Below are positions 9,324 to 18,840 of a stretch of 64,000 bases of DNA, piece after piece. Positions within the stretch are counted from its first letter, which is position 1; each line of letters begins with the position of its first letter. Origin of the DNA: Dictyobacter aurantiacus (lineage in GTDB: Bacteria; Chloroflexota; Ktedonobacteria; Ktedonobacterales; Ktedonobacteraceae); the NCBI RefSeq assembly GCF_003967515.1, contig NZ_BIFQ01000001.1, positions 5,332,001 through 5,396,000 on the forward strand, read 5' to 3'. The notes below the pieces were generated by a model, which was not told where the DNA came from, did not search any database, and saw only the letters and a list, made by a program, of their open reading frames with translations. The translations under genes and the position numbers were made by a program.

Positions 9324-9896
9324 ATGAAGACTAAAAATGAACTTATCTCCCACCTGATTGCACTGTTGAGCGCTATCTGTGTGGTTCTTCTTGATCAATG
9401 GAGCAAAAATCAGGTGGTGGAGCACCTGAGCCCGCCGGATAGTGGACGCAGCGTTTCGCTGCTGGGCGACTATCTGTCGCTCTACTATGTGCGCAACTGG
9501 AACTCGGCCATGGGCCTGCTGACCAACCCCGCGTTGCTGGCCGTGTTGATCGTGGTGGCGCTGGTGGTGCTGATCTCGTTCTACTGGCGCCTCTTCCGCC
9601 GTGGACCCCTGGTTTACAAGATCCTCTTCGGCCTGATCCTGGGCGGCGCGGCCGGCAACATCCTGGACCGCTTTATTCGTGGCGGCTACGTGGTTGACTT
9701 CATCTATTTCCGCATCCCCCAGATCGGCTTTCGCTTCTATATATTTAATATAGCCGATGCTGCGATCTCCGTCGGGGTAGCGCTCCTCTTTATCCTGCTG
9801 CTCTTCTCTGATGTCCGCCGCCCCCGGCGCGAAGACCCCGATAACGAGCAGGCGGACACCACGTCATCACCTACCACATCCGGCAGACTCTCATAA
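9324..9896 (+). CDS. lspA: Lipoprotein signal peptidase (signal peptidase II)
   Basis: A 190-residue membrane aspartyl protease that cleaves the signal peptide of diacylglyceryl-modified prolipoproteins. Four transmembrane helices are visible. The catalytic aspartates lie in GNILDRFIRGGYVVDFIYF (GNxxDR and VxDF motifs), and the conserved FNIADAAISVG helix follows. The usual NxGAAF box is replaced by NWNSAMGLL. The C-terminus is a polar tail. Three in-frame ATGs exist (9303, 9306, 9324); 9324 is preferred because GGAG lies 4 nt upstream and the hydrophobic helix follows directly. Confidence 0.93.
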   Translation: MKTKNELISHLIALLSAICVVLLDQWSKNQVVEHLSPPDSGRSVSLLGDYLSLYYVRNWNSAMGLLTNPALLAVLIVVALVVLISFYWRLFRRGPLVYKILFGLILGGAAGNILDRFIRGGYVVDFIYFRIPQIGFRFYIFNIADAAISVGVALLFILLLFSDVRRPRREDPDNEQADTTSSPTTSGRLS

Positions 9897-9928
9897 AGAA
9901 ACACGATTCCGTAGGTTCGTGTTTCTTT
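9895..9928. terminator. lspA terminator
   Basis: 12-bp arms AAAGAAACACGA and TCGTGTTTCTTT overlap the stop codon and are followed by T-rich sequence. Confidence 0.8.
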
Positions 9929-9939
9929 GATTTAGCAAA

Positions 9940-9972
9940 CCGACCCTCTCCTTGTTATCAGGAGAGGGTCGG
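9940..9972. terminator. Terminator of the I36-like gene
   Basis: 13-bp arms (CCGACCCTCTCCT and its complement) with a 7-nt loop lie just past the stop of the minus-strand gene at 9993. Together with the previous hairpin they separate two convergent genes. Confidence 0.75.
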
Positions 9973-9992
9973 CAGTTTAGACGTTACCTGGT

Positions 9993-10427
9993 CTACAATG
10001 ATGGAGCGAGTTTGATAGAGTTGATCGGAGTAAGATCAACATCCCCCCATGCACCGGCCCAGGAGTACGACGGACAAGTATTGCCATAGCTGTCAGTACA
10101 ATACCAGACAACCGCGGAACCGGTCTGGTTGTTAAAGATGCAGTGGTTGCCATACTGGTTGTAAAGCTTATAGGTACCATAATAGTAGTACGTATTCGAT
10201 GGTGTTCCTGAACAGCTTGAAGTCGGGTAGATGCAGAAATAGCCGGATGGGCATCCAGCAGGCACTGCTGGCCTTACAGTACTATTTGTTACAGCATGTG
10301 AATTCGCTGAAATTCCATGCGAAGTGGCTGCATAAGCGGAACTGCCTCCATTAAACAGCATCAGTGCGCACAGCAGCATCATCATAAGTGCGGTAATCGC
10401 CAGGTTCTTTCGTGAGAAGAGATGCAT
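9993..10427 (-). CDS. Secreted peptidase inhibitor I36-like protein
   Basis: A 144-residue exported protein. It has a signal peptide (basic MHLFSRKN, a hydrophobic core and an AYAA cleavage region near residue 34). The mature domain has the Cys pattern CPSGYFCIYPTSSCSG, then two more Cys pairs, and ends with a hydrophobic beta segment INSIKLAP. The opening motif is typical of peptidase inhibitor family I36 and related beta/gamma-crystallin-like secreted proteins of Actinobacteria and Chloroflexota. The gene is single; AGGAGG lies upstream of the ATG at 10427. Confidence 0.7.
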   Translation of the reverse strand: MHLFSRKNLAITALMMMLLCALMLFNGGSSAYAATSHGISANSHAVTNSTVRPAVPAGCPSGYFCIYPTSSCSGTPSNTYYYYGTYKLYNQYGNHCIFNNQTGSAVVWYCTDSYGNTCPSYSWAGAWGDVDLTPINSIKLAPSL

Positions 10428-10809
10428 GTTTTTTCCTCCTGCTTAGCTTACTAAGTACTACTAGAATTTATTTAATAGGATGTACAAGCCCTTCATGTGA
10501 GAGACTTATCCGGATTGATATTGAGGCATATGTACTACTTTTCTTCAATCGAGATAGCAGTTTCATTAGCTTCAATTTAAGCGCTTCATGATTTGAAATA
10601 ACTTGCACATCACTTTACTTATTATGGTTAAAAATGAGCTATTTTACCACGACAGATCCGCGACAATATCATGACACTTTTATATTTGATAATATTAACC
10701 AAAGGCTGTGAGATACCTATAGATAAAAACGTATTTATAGATGTAACAGGCACCTGGCAGGAAATAACCACTGATTGCGGCCACCTTTCGAGTGTTAATG
10801 GGAGTATTG
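10428..10809. other. AT-rich divergent intergenic region
   Basis: This 382-bp gap separates the divergent I36-like and NB-ARC genes and is clearly more AT-rich than its surroundings. It must hold both promoters. No palindrome or open frame stands out. Confidence 0.4.
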
Positions 10810-13509
10810 ATGGAATCAACACCTGATACAAATGCAATTTCTTTAGGTCAACGTTTACTGGCGGCACGCGTGTCTGCTAATCATTCACAGGAGACACTGG
10901 CGGAGGCGATTGGGGTATCGGCCAGGAGTATTCAGCGCTGGGAGCGCGATCGAGCTGTGCCGCAGGGCCAATCGCGTGAATTGCTTTGTCAGGCCTTACA
11001 GGTGTCTCGTGAGACGTTGTTTGGTAATATCAGCAGCGTGCCGTTCGCTGAAAAGCCCTGGTGCGTACCATATCAACGCAACCCTTTTTTTACTGGACGG
11101 GAAACGCTGCTGCGTCACCTGCATACGACTCTTTCCCAGCAGAAGCTTGCAACCCTCGCTCGATCCAGCGCATTAAGTGGTCCGGGTGGGATTGGCAAAA
11201 CGCAGGTGGCCCTCGAATATGCGTACCGTTATGCGCAGGACTATACGGCGATGCTCTGGGTTGGAGCGGAAGAACCAGAAACAATCATCTCCAGTTTTGT
11301 CTCTATCGCCACCTTCTTACAACTACCCGCCAGTCAGCAACCAGATCAAAACAAGGTGGTGAGCGCCGTGAGAAACTGGCTTGACACTCACTGCGACTGG
11401 CTTCTGGTACTGGATAATGTTGAAGATCTTGAGATGCTGAAAGGTTTTTTGCCTACAGCCAATCGCGGGACCCTGTTGCTAACTACCCAGCGCAACACGG
11501 TCGGTACACTGGCGCTGAGCATGGAAGTGCCGCAGATGCCGCTGGAGGAAAGTGTGCTCTTCTTGTTGCAGCGCGCCAGACGCATCGACCCTCACCTACC
11601 ATTCGACTCGCAGCTTGATCATATACCAGATATAGTGACAGCGCGTATGATCGCAGAAGCGATGGGGGGATTGCCACTGGCACTTGATCAGGCTGGCGGC
11701 TATATAGAAGAAACACAATGCAGCCTGGAAGATTTTTTGCACCTGCTCCAGGATTCACCGCTACAAATGCTCAGGGAGCGCAATGTGTACTCCAATCATC
11801 CCTTTTCGGTTGAACGAACCATTCAGCTCTCTCTTGAGAAAGTGCGTCCTGGCTCGCCTGGAGCCATCGATATCCTGACGATCTGTAGCTTTCTAGCCCC
11901 GGATGCGATTCCAGAACGTTTACTCACCGAAGGAGCCTTCTGTCTGGGGCCAACCTCACAAGCAGTATTGACCACCCCCAGAAAATTCAATGCCGCACTC
12001 AAAGAATTACTAACCTACTCGCTCATTCGCCGTCACAGCCGGACCAAAACGCTGACGATCCATCGTCTGGTACAGACCACACTCAAGGCAGGACTAGACG
12101 AGCGCACGCGTCAGCGCTGGGCTATGCACGTATTCGAGATGGTGAATCAGGCATTCCCTGACGATCAAAGCTCTATGCAAATCTGGCCGTGGTGCGAGCA
12201 ACTATTACCACATGCACTGTTCTTGATCCGACAGAGTGGCGAGGGAACGTGCACCCTCACGACCCATTCTGCCTTGCTCACCAAAACAGCCAACTACCTT
12301 GCACAACGCGAACGGTATGCTGAGGCCGAGACACTCTATCAGCAAGCCCTGCTGCTCCTGGCACAGACATCTGAAGCTGTGGATGCAGATGTAGCGGCAC
12401 TGTTGAACGATATCGCAGATATTAAACGCAAACAGGGAAAGTACGCTGAAGCTGAAATGTATTATCAGCGTGCAGCAGGCATCTATCAACAGATGCCCTC
12501 AGTTGATAGCGTACAAGCGATCCGGCCCTTATGCGGTCTGGTCTGCCTCTTGAGCGAGTTTGGTCGTTATGAAGAAGCCGAGCAACTCTTTCAGCGCATC
12601 CTTCACGAACGAGAACAGGCCCTGGGCTCAGAGCATATTGATCTCGCTATGCTGCTAGAAATGTTCGCAGCCTTGTGTTTCAAAGCTGGAAAATATGCAA
12701 AGTCCCGCGAGCTTGCGCAGAGAGCGCTCAGATTACAAGAACAGGTAGTTGGACCTGATCATCCCTGCCTGTCTACGCTATTGTGTACGCTGGCACTCAG
12801 TTCTTGCGCTCAATGTCGGCTCAATTCACAAGAAACCGAAGCGTTATTACTCAGGGCCATCACCATCCAGGAAAAAGCCCAGGGGATAGAAACAGCGAAC
12901 ATTGCAATGCTCCTCAACAATCTGGCTGCTCTCTATATCGAAACAGGAAGATATAGTGAGGCTGAACCATTACTGCTGCGCGCATTGCATATCCAGGAGC
13001 ATACATGTGGGACAGAAAATTTACGCTTCGCTTTTTATATGGATACGCTAGGGATGCTGCATTTAAAGATGGGAAGGTATGCCGAGGCCGAAACAAGCTA
13101 TCAGCGCGCGCTCCAGCTTTTCGAGCAGTGCTCAGATATGTCGCATCCCGCCATACGCTATCCGCTAACCGGACTGGCTAATCTCTATGTCAGACAAGGA
13201 AAGCACAAGGAGGCCGATGTACTTCTGCAGCGTATTGCGTCCCTGTCTGAGCAAGAACCAGCCGCGACTCATCTGTTGATACTAAATAGCCAAAAGGTCT
13301 CTGGATGGGGAGGGAGACTTGCCAGAGTGGCAAATATCGAGGAACATCCAAAGAAATTGTCATCACACGTTTTCGAAAGGATCTTCCTCGTATGCCTCAT
13401 CATACCGCATCTGGGCCCGAAGAGGCGAATGCCGATTCGCTCTCACAACAGATCGTTGGCTGCTTGCAGCGCCTCATCGAACCCTCTGATCCCCCTGCCG
13501 CTGCGGTGA
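10810..13509 (+). CDS. XRE/NB-ARC/TPR signalling ATPase, 3' end replaced by IS sequence
   Basis: Residues ~10-65 are an XRE-type HTH (HSQETLAEAIGVSARSIQRW). Residues ~95-400 are an NB-ARC ATPase with P-loop SGPGGIGKTQ near residue 124 and Walker B LLVLDNVED. Residues ~490-810 are tetratricopeptide repeats of the kinesin-light-chain type (repeated AEplxxRALxIxE patterns). Proteins of this STAND layout act as ligand-gated switches. An IS4-family element entered at 13269/13270. The frame now reads 80 IS-encoded residues and stops at 13509, giving 899 residues. Joining across the element restores an ancestral 841-residue protein ending at 14858, so only 21 native residues were lost. The ATG at 10810 has GGGAG 5 nt upstream. 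Confidence 0.85.
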   Translation: MESTPDTNAISLGQRLLAARVSANHSQETLAEAIGVSARSIQRWERDRAVPQGQSRELLCQALQVSRETLFGNISSVPFAEKPWCVPYQRNPFFTGRETLLRHLHTTLSQQKLATLARSSALSGPGGIGKTQVALEYAYRYAQDYTAMLWVGAEEPETIISSFVSIATFLQLPASQQPDQNKVVSAVRNWLDTHCDWLLVLDNVEDLEMLKGFLPTANRGTLLLTTQRNTVGTLALSMEVPQMPLEESVLFLLQRARRIDPHLPFDSQLDHIPDIVTARMIAEAMGGLPLALDQAGGYIEETQCSLEDFLHLLQDSPLQMLRERNVYSNHPFSVERTIQLSLEKVRPGSPGAIDILTICSFLAPDAIPERLLTEGAFCLGPTSQAVLTTPRKFNAALKELLTYSLIRRHSRTKTLTIHRLVQTTLKAGLDERTRQRWAMHVFEMVNQAFPDDQSSMQIWPWCEQLLPHALFLIRQSGEGTCTLTTHSALLTKTANYLAQRERYAEAETLYQQALLLLAQTSEAVDADVAALLNDIADIKRKQGKYAEAEMYYQRAAGIYQQMPSVDSVQAIRPLCGLVCLLSEFGRYEEAEQLFQRILHEREQALGSEHIDLAMLLEMFAALCFKAGKYAKSRELAQRALRLQEQVVGPDHPCLSTLLCTLALSSCAQCRLNSQETEALLLRAITIQEKAQGIETANIAMLLNNLAALYIETGRYSEAEPLLLRALHIQEHTCGTENLRFAFYMDTLGMLHLKMGRYAEAETSYQRALQLFEQCSDMSHPAIRYPLTGLANLYVRQGKHKEADVLLQRIASLSEQEPAATHLLILNSQKVSGWGGRLARVANIEEHPKKLSSHVFERIFLVCLIIPHLGPKRRMPIRSHNRSLAACSASSNPLIPLPLR
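13261..13269. repeat. Target-site duplication, left (GCCGCGACT)
   Basis: The 9-bp sequence GCCGCGACT precedes the IS and recurs directly after it at 14784-14792. Confidence 0.9.
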
Positions 13510-14783
13510 GCCGCCCTCGTGGACGACCCGCAGTGCTCTCCTCTGAGCATCTGTGTCTGGCGGTCTTGCTGGCGCTGCTGCGCGGCTTGAAGAGCTATGC
13601 CTGCGTCTGGCGCCTGATTACCTGGTCGGGGGTCGGCCACTTTCCTCTCTTGCCCCATACTCGTGACGCCATCCGCAAACGCCTCTTGCACACCTCCCTC
13701 GACGTCTGGCAGCGCCTCCTGCTGCGCGTGAGCACCGGCTTGCATGCCCAAACCCAGGCGGTCGCCCAGTGTGATCTGCTTCCCTGGGTTTCCCATATCT
13801 TCGCTCTGGATCAAACCACGCTCGATGCCGTCCAGCGGCGCATGCAGGATGTGCGCGATGAAGCCGTGGACAGTCCACGCCTGCTGGTCGGCAGACTGGC
13901 CGCCCTCTTTGATGTCCGCCGCCAGCAATGGGTTCGTATCCTCTTCCGTGAGGACGTCTTTGCCAATGAAAAACTGCTCGTCCAGGACGTGGTGCGTGGA
14001 TTGCCCGCTGGCAGCCTGCTGCTGGCCGATCTGGGCTACTTCAGCTTTCCCTGGTTTGACTGGCTCACGGACCAGGGCTTTTTCTGGCTCTCACGGATGC
14101 GGGAGAAGACCTCCTACCAGATCCTGCACGTCTTTGTGCAGCAAGGCACCACGCTCGACGCCCTGGTCTGGCTGGGAGCCTACCGCGCCGATCGCTGTGC
14201 CCACCGGGTGCGCCTGATCCAGTTTGAGCATCACGGCAAGCTGTACCAGTATCTGACCAACATCTGCGAACCCGATCGCTTGAGCATGAGCGAGGCCGCT
14301 CGCCTCTACGCGCGTCGCTGGGAGATCGAGCTGGCGTTCAAAGCGCTCAAATGCACGCTGGGCATTCGCGTGTGGTGGTCCTGCGATCCTCTCCTGGTGC
14401 TTCAGCAGCTCTTCGCCGCCTTCATCCTGGCTCAGGTGCTCCATGCGCTCCACGCTCAGGTGGCCTTCGCCGCCCAGGTCCCTCTCTTCGACGTGTCCTT
14501 GCCCGTGCTTGCCACCTTGCTTGCTCAGGCGCCCACGCGATCGGGTGGGCAGCCCCTGATCCAGCGACTGCTCGAGGTGGGTCGGCGCCAGGGTTTGATC
14601 CGGCCCTCGCGGCGCATCGAGCCAGCCGTCCCTGCTCTGCTGAGGTCCTACACCCCGGCCCCACCTGATCTGCCGACCATCCGACCGCCACGCTACGCCC
14701 ATCGTGTCCGTCAGGGACGTTCGGATCGACCCGACTTTGTGCCTCGTTTTTTCACCTTCATCGTGATTTAGTATCAACAGATG
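13270..14783 (+). mobile_element. IS4-family insertion sequence, copy 1
   Basis: This 1514-bp element is bounded by perfect 18-bp terminal inverted repeats (CATCTGTTGATACTAAAT) and a 9-bp target duplication. It encodes one DDE transposase. Copy 2 at 50269-51782 has the same length; the one difference noticed is T versus C, about 350 bp in (copy 1 GATTACC, copy 2 GATCACC), and it is silent in the transposase. Near-identity and intact duplications point to recent transposition. Confidence 0.95.
13392..14771 (+). CDS. IS4-family DDE transposase
   Basis: A 459-residue transposase starting at ATG 13392 (MPHHTASG), with AAAGGA 10 nt upstream; an in-frame ATG at 13305 would add 29 residues. The catalytic DDE fold is visible: FALDQTTLD supplies the first Asp, LLLADLGYFS the second, and YARRWEIELAFKALK contains the YREK signature (Y-2-R-3-E-6-K) with the catalytic Glu. 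These mark the IS4 family. It catalyses cut-and-paste movement via the terminal repeats. The protein is identical to that of copy 2. Confidence 0.95.
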   Translation: MPHHTASGPEEANADSLSQQIVGCLQRLIEPSDPPAAAVSRPRGRPAVLSSEHLCLAVLLALLRGLKSYACVWRLITWSGVGHFPLLPHTRDAIRKRLLHTSLDVWQRLLLRVSTGLHAQTQAVAQCDLLPWVSHIFALDQTTLDAVQRRMQDVRDEAVDSPRLLVGRLAALFDVRRQQWVRILFREDVFANEKLLVQDVVRGLPAGSLLLADLGYFSFPWFDWLTDQGFFWLSRMREKTSYQILHVFVQQGTTLDALVWLGAYRADRCAHRVRLIQFEHHGKLYQYLTNICEPDRLSMSEAARLYARRWEIELAFKALKCTLGIRVWWSCDPLLVLQQLFAAFILAQVLHALHAQVAFAAQVPLFDVSLPVLATLLAQAPTRSGGQPLIQRLLEVGRRQGLIRPSRRIEPAVPALLRSYTPAPPDLPTIRPPRYAHRVRQGRSDRPDFVPRFFTFIVI

Positions 14784-14858
14784 GCCGCGACTCCGCCCCT
14801 ACAACCCGCTATCAGTACAAAAACAGGTAACCTTTTCGGCTTCACCTGGTCCGAATAA
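14784..14858 (+). pseudogene. Severed 3' end of the NB-ARC/TPR gene
   Basis: After the right target duplication (14784-14792), 21 codons continue the NB-ARC reading frame exactly (PPLQPAISTKTG...) and end at TAA 14856-14858. They are no longer attached to a start. Confidence 0.85.
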
Positions 14859-14898
14859 GCGCACATGTTTATGGTTTACCAGCCCATCCCCCCAGCAT

Positions 14899-15014
14899 GT
14901 AGGTTCGGCCCTTTGGGAAGCAAGCAAAGCGGGGGCAAGCCCCACGCATACTGTGGTCTTTTCTCGTTTGGCATGATCTTAAATTGAAAGTATTGCCCGC
15001 AAGGGCCGAACGTA
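14899..15014. repeat. Inverted pair of short GTAGGTTCGG repeats
   Basis: GTAGGTTCGGCCCTTTGGGA at 14899-14918 is mirrored by CGCAAGGGCCGAACGTACG at 14996-15014. Related GTAGGTTCGGGCC units occur at 36441-36630 and near 48094. The pair contains the small hairpin GGGGGCAAGCCCC. It looks like a REP-type extragenic palindrome. Confidence 0.5.
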
Positions 15015-15036
15015 CGATGACGATTTTTTCGTGGGT

Positions 15037-15318
15037 TTAAAATCGTGCTTCGGCGGGGTGGCCGTGCCGTTCTTCATGCTGGGAGGGTGGGAAGAGCATC
15101 AGGTCGTTGACGGCCTGGTACCACTGTCCGATGAGTCTTTTTTGTTCGCGGCCCAGCGACTCGCGCTGATTGAGAACCGACCAGCTGGCGCCCAGGCCGT
15201 CCTGTTCCAGAAACTGGTTGATCTTCTGACCCATCTCATCGTCAAGTTCATGGATGCGCGCGGATATTTCATCGACGCGCGTCAGTGCTTCTTCATATGA
15301 TGGTGCTGGTTTTAGCAT
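15037..15318 (-). CDS. Small coiled-coil protein, paralogue of 19379-19657
   Basis: A 93-residue acidic helical protein. A heptad-like N-terminal half (ALTRVDEISARIHELDDEM) is followed by GLGASWSVLNQRESLGREQ and NQW-type AVNDLM. It aligns along almost its whole length with the gene at 19379-19657 (shared SLG-x-W-VLN-RE and QW-AVNDLL cores). The ATG at 15318 has GAGGAG 4 nt upstream. I know no named family. A soluble adaptor or regulator is possible, but function is unknown. Confidence 0.7.
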   Translation of the reverse strand: MLKPAPSYEEALTRVDEISARIHELDDEMGQKINQFLEQDGLGASWSVLNQRESLGREQKRLIGQWYQAVNDLMLFPPSQHEERHGHPAEARF

Positions 15319-15516
15319 CGTGCTCCTCGCTTCGTTATATCAACTGGCCGGCATATCTGCCGCCGTGCCAGGATGTGATATGCTTCTCGCGGCGCTGCGT
15401 CCGGCTGTGCGTCTTACCGCTGACAGGCACAACCCTGGCACGCACGCAACCGTGCTTATATATGTGATACGCAGTGGTAGGTAATTTTGAGTACAGCTAG
15501 AAATGAGTAGGAGAGC

Positions 15517-15741
15517 ATGACTGAGAGTAAGCCCAGGGTCGTGGTGACCCATCGCGTCCACCAGGAGGTGTTGCACCTGCTTGAGCAGTCCTGTACCTTC
15601 TTCACGCCCCACCTCGGCACGGCCGTGGACGAGGCGCGCCTGGTCATCGAGCTGGAGGCCGCCCACAACATCCTGCAGGTCTTCCAGGGCCTCACCCCGC
15701 AGGGCGCCGTCAATCAACCATCCCCTATCCCTCACCTGTAA
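15517..15741 (+). pseudogene. Internally deleted D-2-hydroxyacid dehydrogenase (phosphite dehydrogenase-like)
   Basis: The 74-residue frame starts PRVVVTHRVHQEVLHLLEQS, which matches the N-terminus of PtxD-like dehydrogenases (KLVITHRVHDEIL type). It then jumps to TFFTPHLGTAVDEARLVIEL, AAHNILQVFQG and AVNQPS, which match the extreme C-terminus of the same family (LFTPHIGSAV...AAQNIIQAL...AVN). About 250 residues with the NAD-binding domain and the catalytic Arg/Glu/His are absent, and the junction (near 15595) keeps frame. GGAGAGC precedes the ATG. It is a clean internal deletion remnant, almost certainly inactive. Confidence 0.7.
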
Positions 15742-15770
15742 CCCTGAACTGCAAATGTAAAGTTTTTCCC

Positions 15771-15828
15771 TTTTATGGAATGAATAATGCGAATAGCGTT
15801 CGCTATTCGCATTATTCATTCCATAAAA
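15771..15828. terminator. Perfect 28-bp hairpin
   Basis: Arms 15771-15798 and 15801-15828 are fully complementary with a 2-nt loop; they start with TTTTATGGAATG. The hairpin follows the dehydrogenase remnant and precedes the ABC operon. Confidence 0.75.
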
Positions 15829-15962
15829 CTCTCCATTCTTGCATCTGTGTTATACAGTTAAGATGTTGCCAGTAATGCATGGCCGGCCAGGGCAGCACCG
15901 CATGTCTATCGAAATACATACAGCAAAGATGTAATGATCCTGACAGAAGTGTAGAGGGAGGC

Positions 15963-16945
<983 letters not shown>

Positions 16946-16949
<4 letters not shown>

Positions 16950-17716
16950 GACGTCTGTGGAGCCTGCTGCTGACGGCTACCTGGCGCCAGATCCTGCAAT
17001 GGCTGGCCTGGCGTTCTTTCTTGCTCACGCTGGCGATCAACCAGGCGGTCGCGCCCCTGCTGGGTCTGACCATCTGGTCGGTGGCTCTGCCCGGCAGTTC
17101 GGCCATCCCGACTTACTACATCGCCCTGCTGATCTGTCAGCTGCTGACCGTCTCGTATGAGCAGCACACCTTCTCCAACGGCGTCTATGCCGGGGAACTG
17201 ACCCATGATCTGCTCAGGCCTCAGCCGGTGGTGCTGGGACCGCTGGGGGCCAACCTGGCGCTGCGCCTCTGGCACCTGGTGGTCGGTGTGCCGCTGATCC
17301 TATTGCTGGAGCTGCTGACCCACGCGCGCTTCGACCCGCTGGCTGTGCTGCTGGCCCTGCCAGCGCTACTGATGGCGGCCGTTCTGCGCTTCCTGTTCTC
17401 CTACCTGCTCTCGCTCTCGGCCTTCTGGACCGAGCAGGCGCATGGGGTGGCGGGCTTTGGCGAGACCCTGCTCTTCCTGCTCGGCGGCTCGGCCATCCCG
17501 ATCCCGCTCTTTCCCATCGGCCTGCGTCCGCTGGGGGAGGCGCTGCCGTTCCGCGCTATGCTCGGCTTCCCGGCCGAAATCGTCAGCGGCCAGCTGGCGC
17601 CCCGCACGCTTCTGCTCGGTTATGGTTGGCAACTGCTCTGGATCCTTGTCTTTCTACCACTGGCCATCCTGGTCTGGCGGGCCGGGGTGCGCCGCTATAG
17701 CGCGATTGGAGGGTAA
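16946..17716 (+). CDS. ABC-2 type exporter permease 1
   Basis: A 256-residue membrane protein with six predicted helices, starting with a basic MRRLWSLLLTATWRQ segment typical of COG4587 permeases. Recognisable features are the YEQHTFSNGVYAGELTHDLL amphipathic loop (equivalent to the region that contacts the ATPase) and the GAGEL-like helix FLLGGSAIPIPLFP. It forms a heterodimer with the next gene product (inference from family and order). The start overlaps the ATPase stop. Confidence 0.9.
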
Positions 17717-17722
17717 GCTACC

Positions 17723-18505
17723 ATGCGTCTCCTGCGACTTTCGGGTCTGATCTTCTCGCTCTCGCTGCGACGCGAGCTAACGTTTCGCGCCAACTTCCTG
17801 TTCCAGGTCATGATGACCCTGATCGGCGGCGCTTCCATCTGGATCGCGCTGACCCTGATCTACACTCGCACCGGGAGCCTGGCTGGCTGGAACCAGGGTG
17901 AGGCCGCCATCCTGCTTGGGACCTTTCAGCTGGTAAGCGGCTTCCTGGCGACCTTTGTCGAGCCCAACCTGAGCTGGTTCGGTGGACAGATCAAGGACGG
18001 ACGCTTCGATCATATCCTGCTGCGGCCGGTCTCCAGCCTCTTCTCGGCCAGCCTGGGCAGCTGCGCTCCGCTCGCCATCACGCAGCTGCTGCCCGGCCTC
18101 GCCATCATCTGCGTCGGACTGCGCCAGCTCAACGCCGCGCCCTCGTTCTGGAACTGGCTCGGCTGGCTGCTTCTGCTCGCCGTCGGCTGTGGCATCACCT
18201 GGGCCTCGCGCGTCCTGCTGGCCAGCCTCGCCTTCTGGACGCCCGCCATCGAGCTCGACGTCCTCTACTCGGCCGTCTGGCAGTTTGGACGCTATCCCAG
18301 TGACATCTACCACCAGCCGCTGCGCGCCATCCTGACCTATGTGCTGCCCATCGCCTTCGTCGCCACCTTTCCCGCGCTCGCCCTCACCCGTGGACCCGCC
18401 CTGCCCATCCTCCTCCCTGGAGCCGCCCTGGGCCTGCTGGCGATCTTGCTCACCCACCTTGTCTGGCAGCGCGGCCTGCGTCGCTACACCAGCGCCACCT
18501 CATAA
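17723..18505 (+). CDS. ABC-2 type exporter permease 2
   Basis: A 260-residue membrane protein with six predicted helices, COG3694-like. It opens with RRELTFRANFLFQVMMTLIG (the conserved polar-to-helix I junction) and carries the coupling loop GQIKDGRFDHILLRPVSSLF, in which DGRFDxxLLRPV is diagnostic of this permease family. GGAGGG lies 9 nt before the ATG; it starts 6 nt after permease 1, so it is the third gene of the operon. Confidence 0.9.
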   Translation: MRLLRLSGLIFSLSLRRELTFRANFLFQVMMTLIGGASIWIALTLIYTRTGSLAGWNQGEAAILLGTFQLVSGFLATFVEPNLSWFGGQIKDGRFDHILLRPVSSLFSASLGSCAPLAITQLLPGLAIICVGLRQLNAAPSFWNWLGWLLLLAVGCGITWASRVLLASLAFWTPAIELDVLYSAVWQFGRYPSDIYHQPLRAILTYVLPIAFVATFPALALTRGPALPILLPGAALGLLAILLTHLVWQRGLRRYTSATS

Positions 18506-18650
18506 CATGGGGCATGTTCCCGTGGGAATGCGATCAATTGGAAAAGGCAGATTGGTATTTGGTATTAAGAAGAGGTAGCACTTTGCTGGTACTGAACCAT
18601 CACGATCCCATCACACTTTTCTCAGAGGAAGCTATGGCACAACCAGAACC

Positions 18651-18680
18651 TTGACAAGATGCACGGCAATAGAGTACATA
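18651..18680 (+). promoter_or_regulatory. Candidate sigma-A promoter
   Basis: TTGACA (18651-18656), an 18-bp spacer and TACATA (18675-18680) lie ~160 bp upstream of the membrane protein gene at 18841. The implied leader is ~150 nt. Confidence 0.45.
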
Positions 18681-18840
18681 ATTGATATAGCAATATGCAA
18701 TAACGATGCCGTCTAGTTTCTTCCTCCAGGTGGGGTGGAACCGACTACGGGCAGACGTCAGCGGCGAGAGAATCAGGCGTTCACCCTCCACCAGGGAACA
18801 CGGTTCTGCTCATATGCTCCAACAGGAAAGGAATTCTCAT

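Noticed and set aside
18725..18760. T-box-like GGGTGGAACCG motif upstream of 18841
   Set aside because: The probable promoter leaves too little room for Stem I, and the downstream gene is not linked to amino acids or aminoacyl-tRNA.
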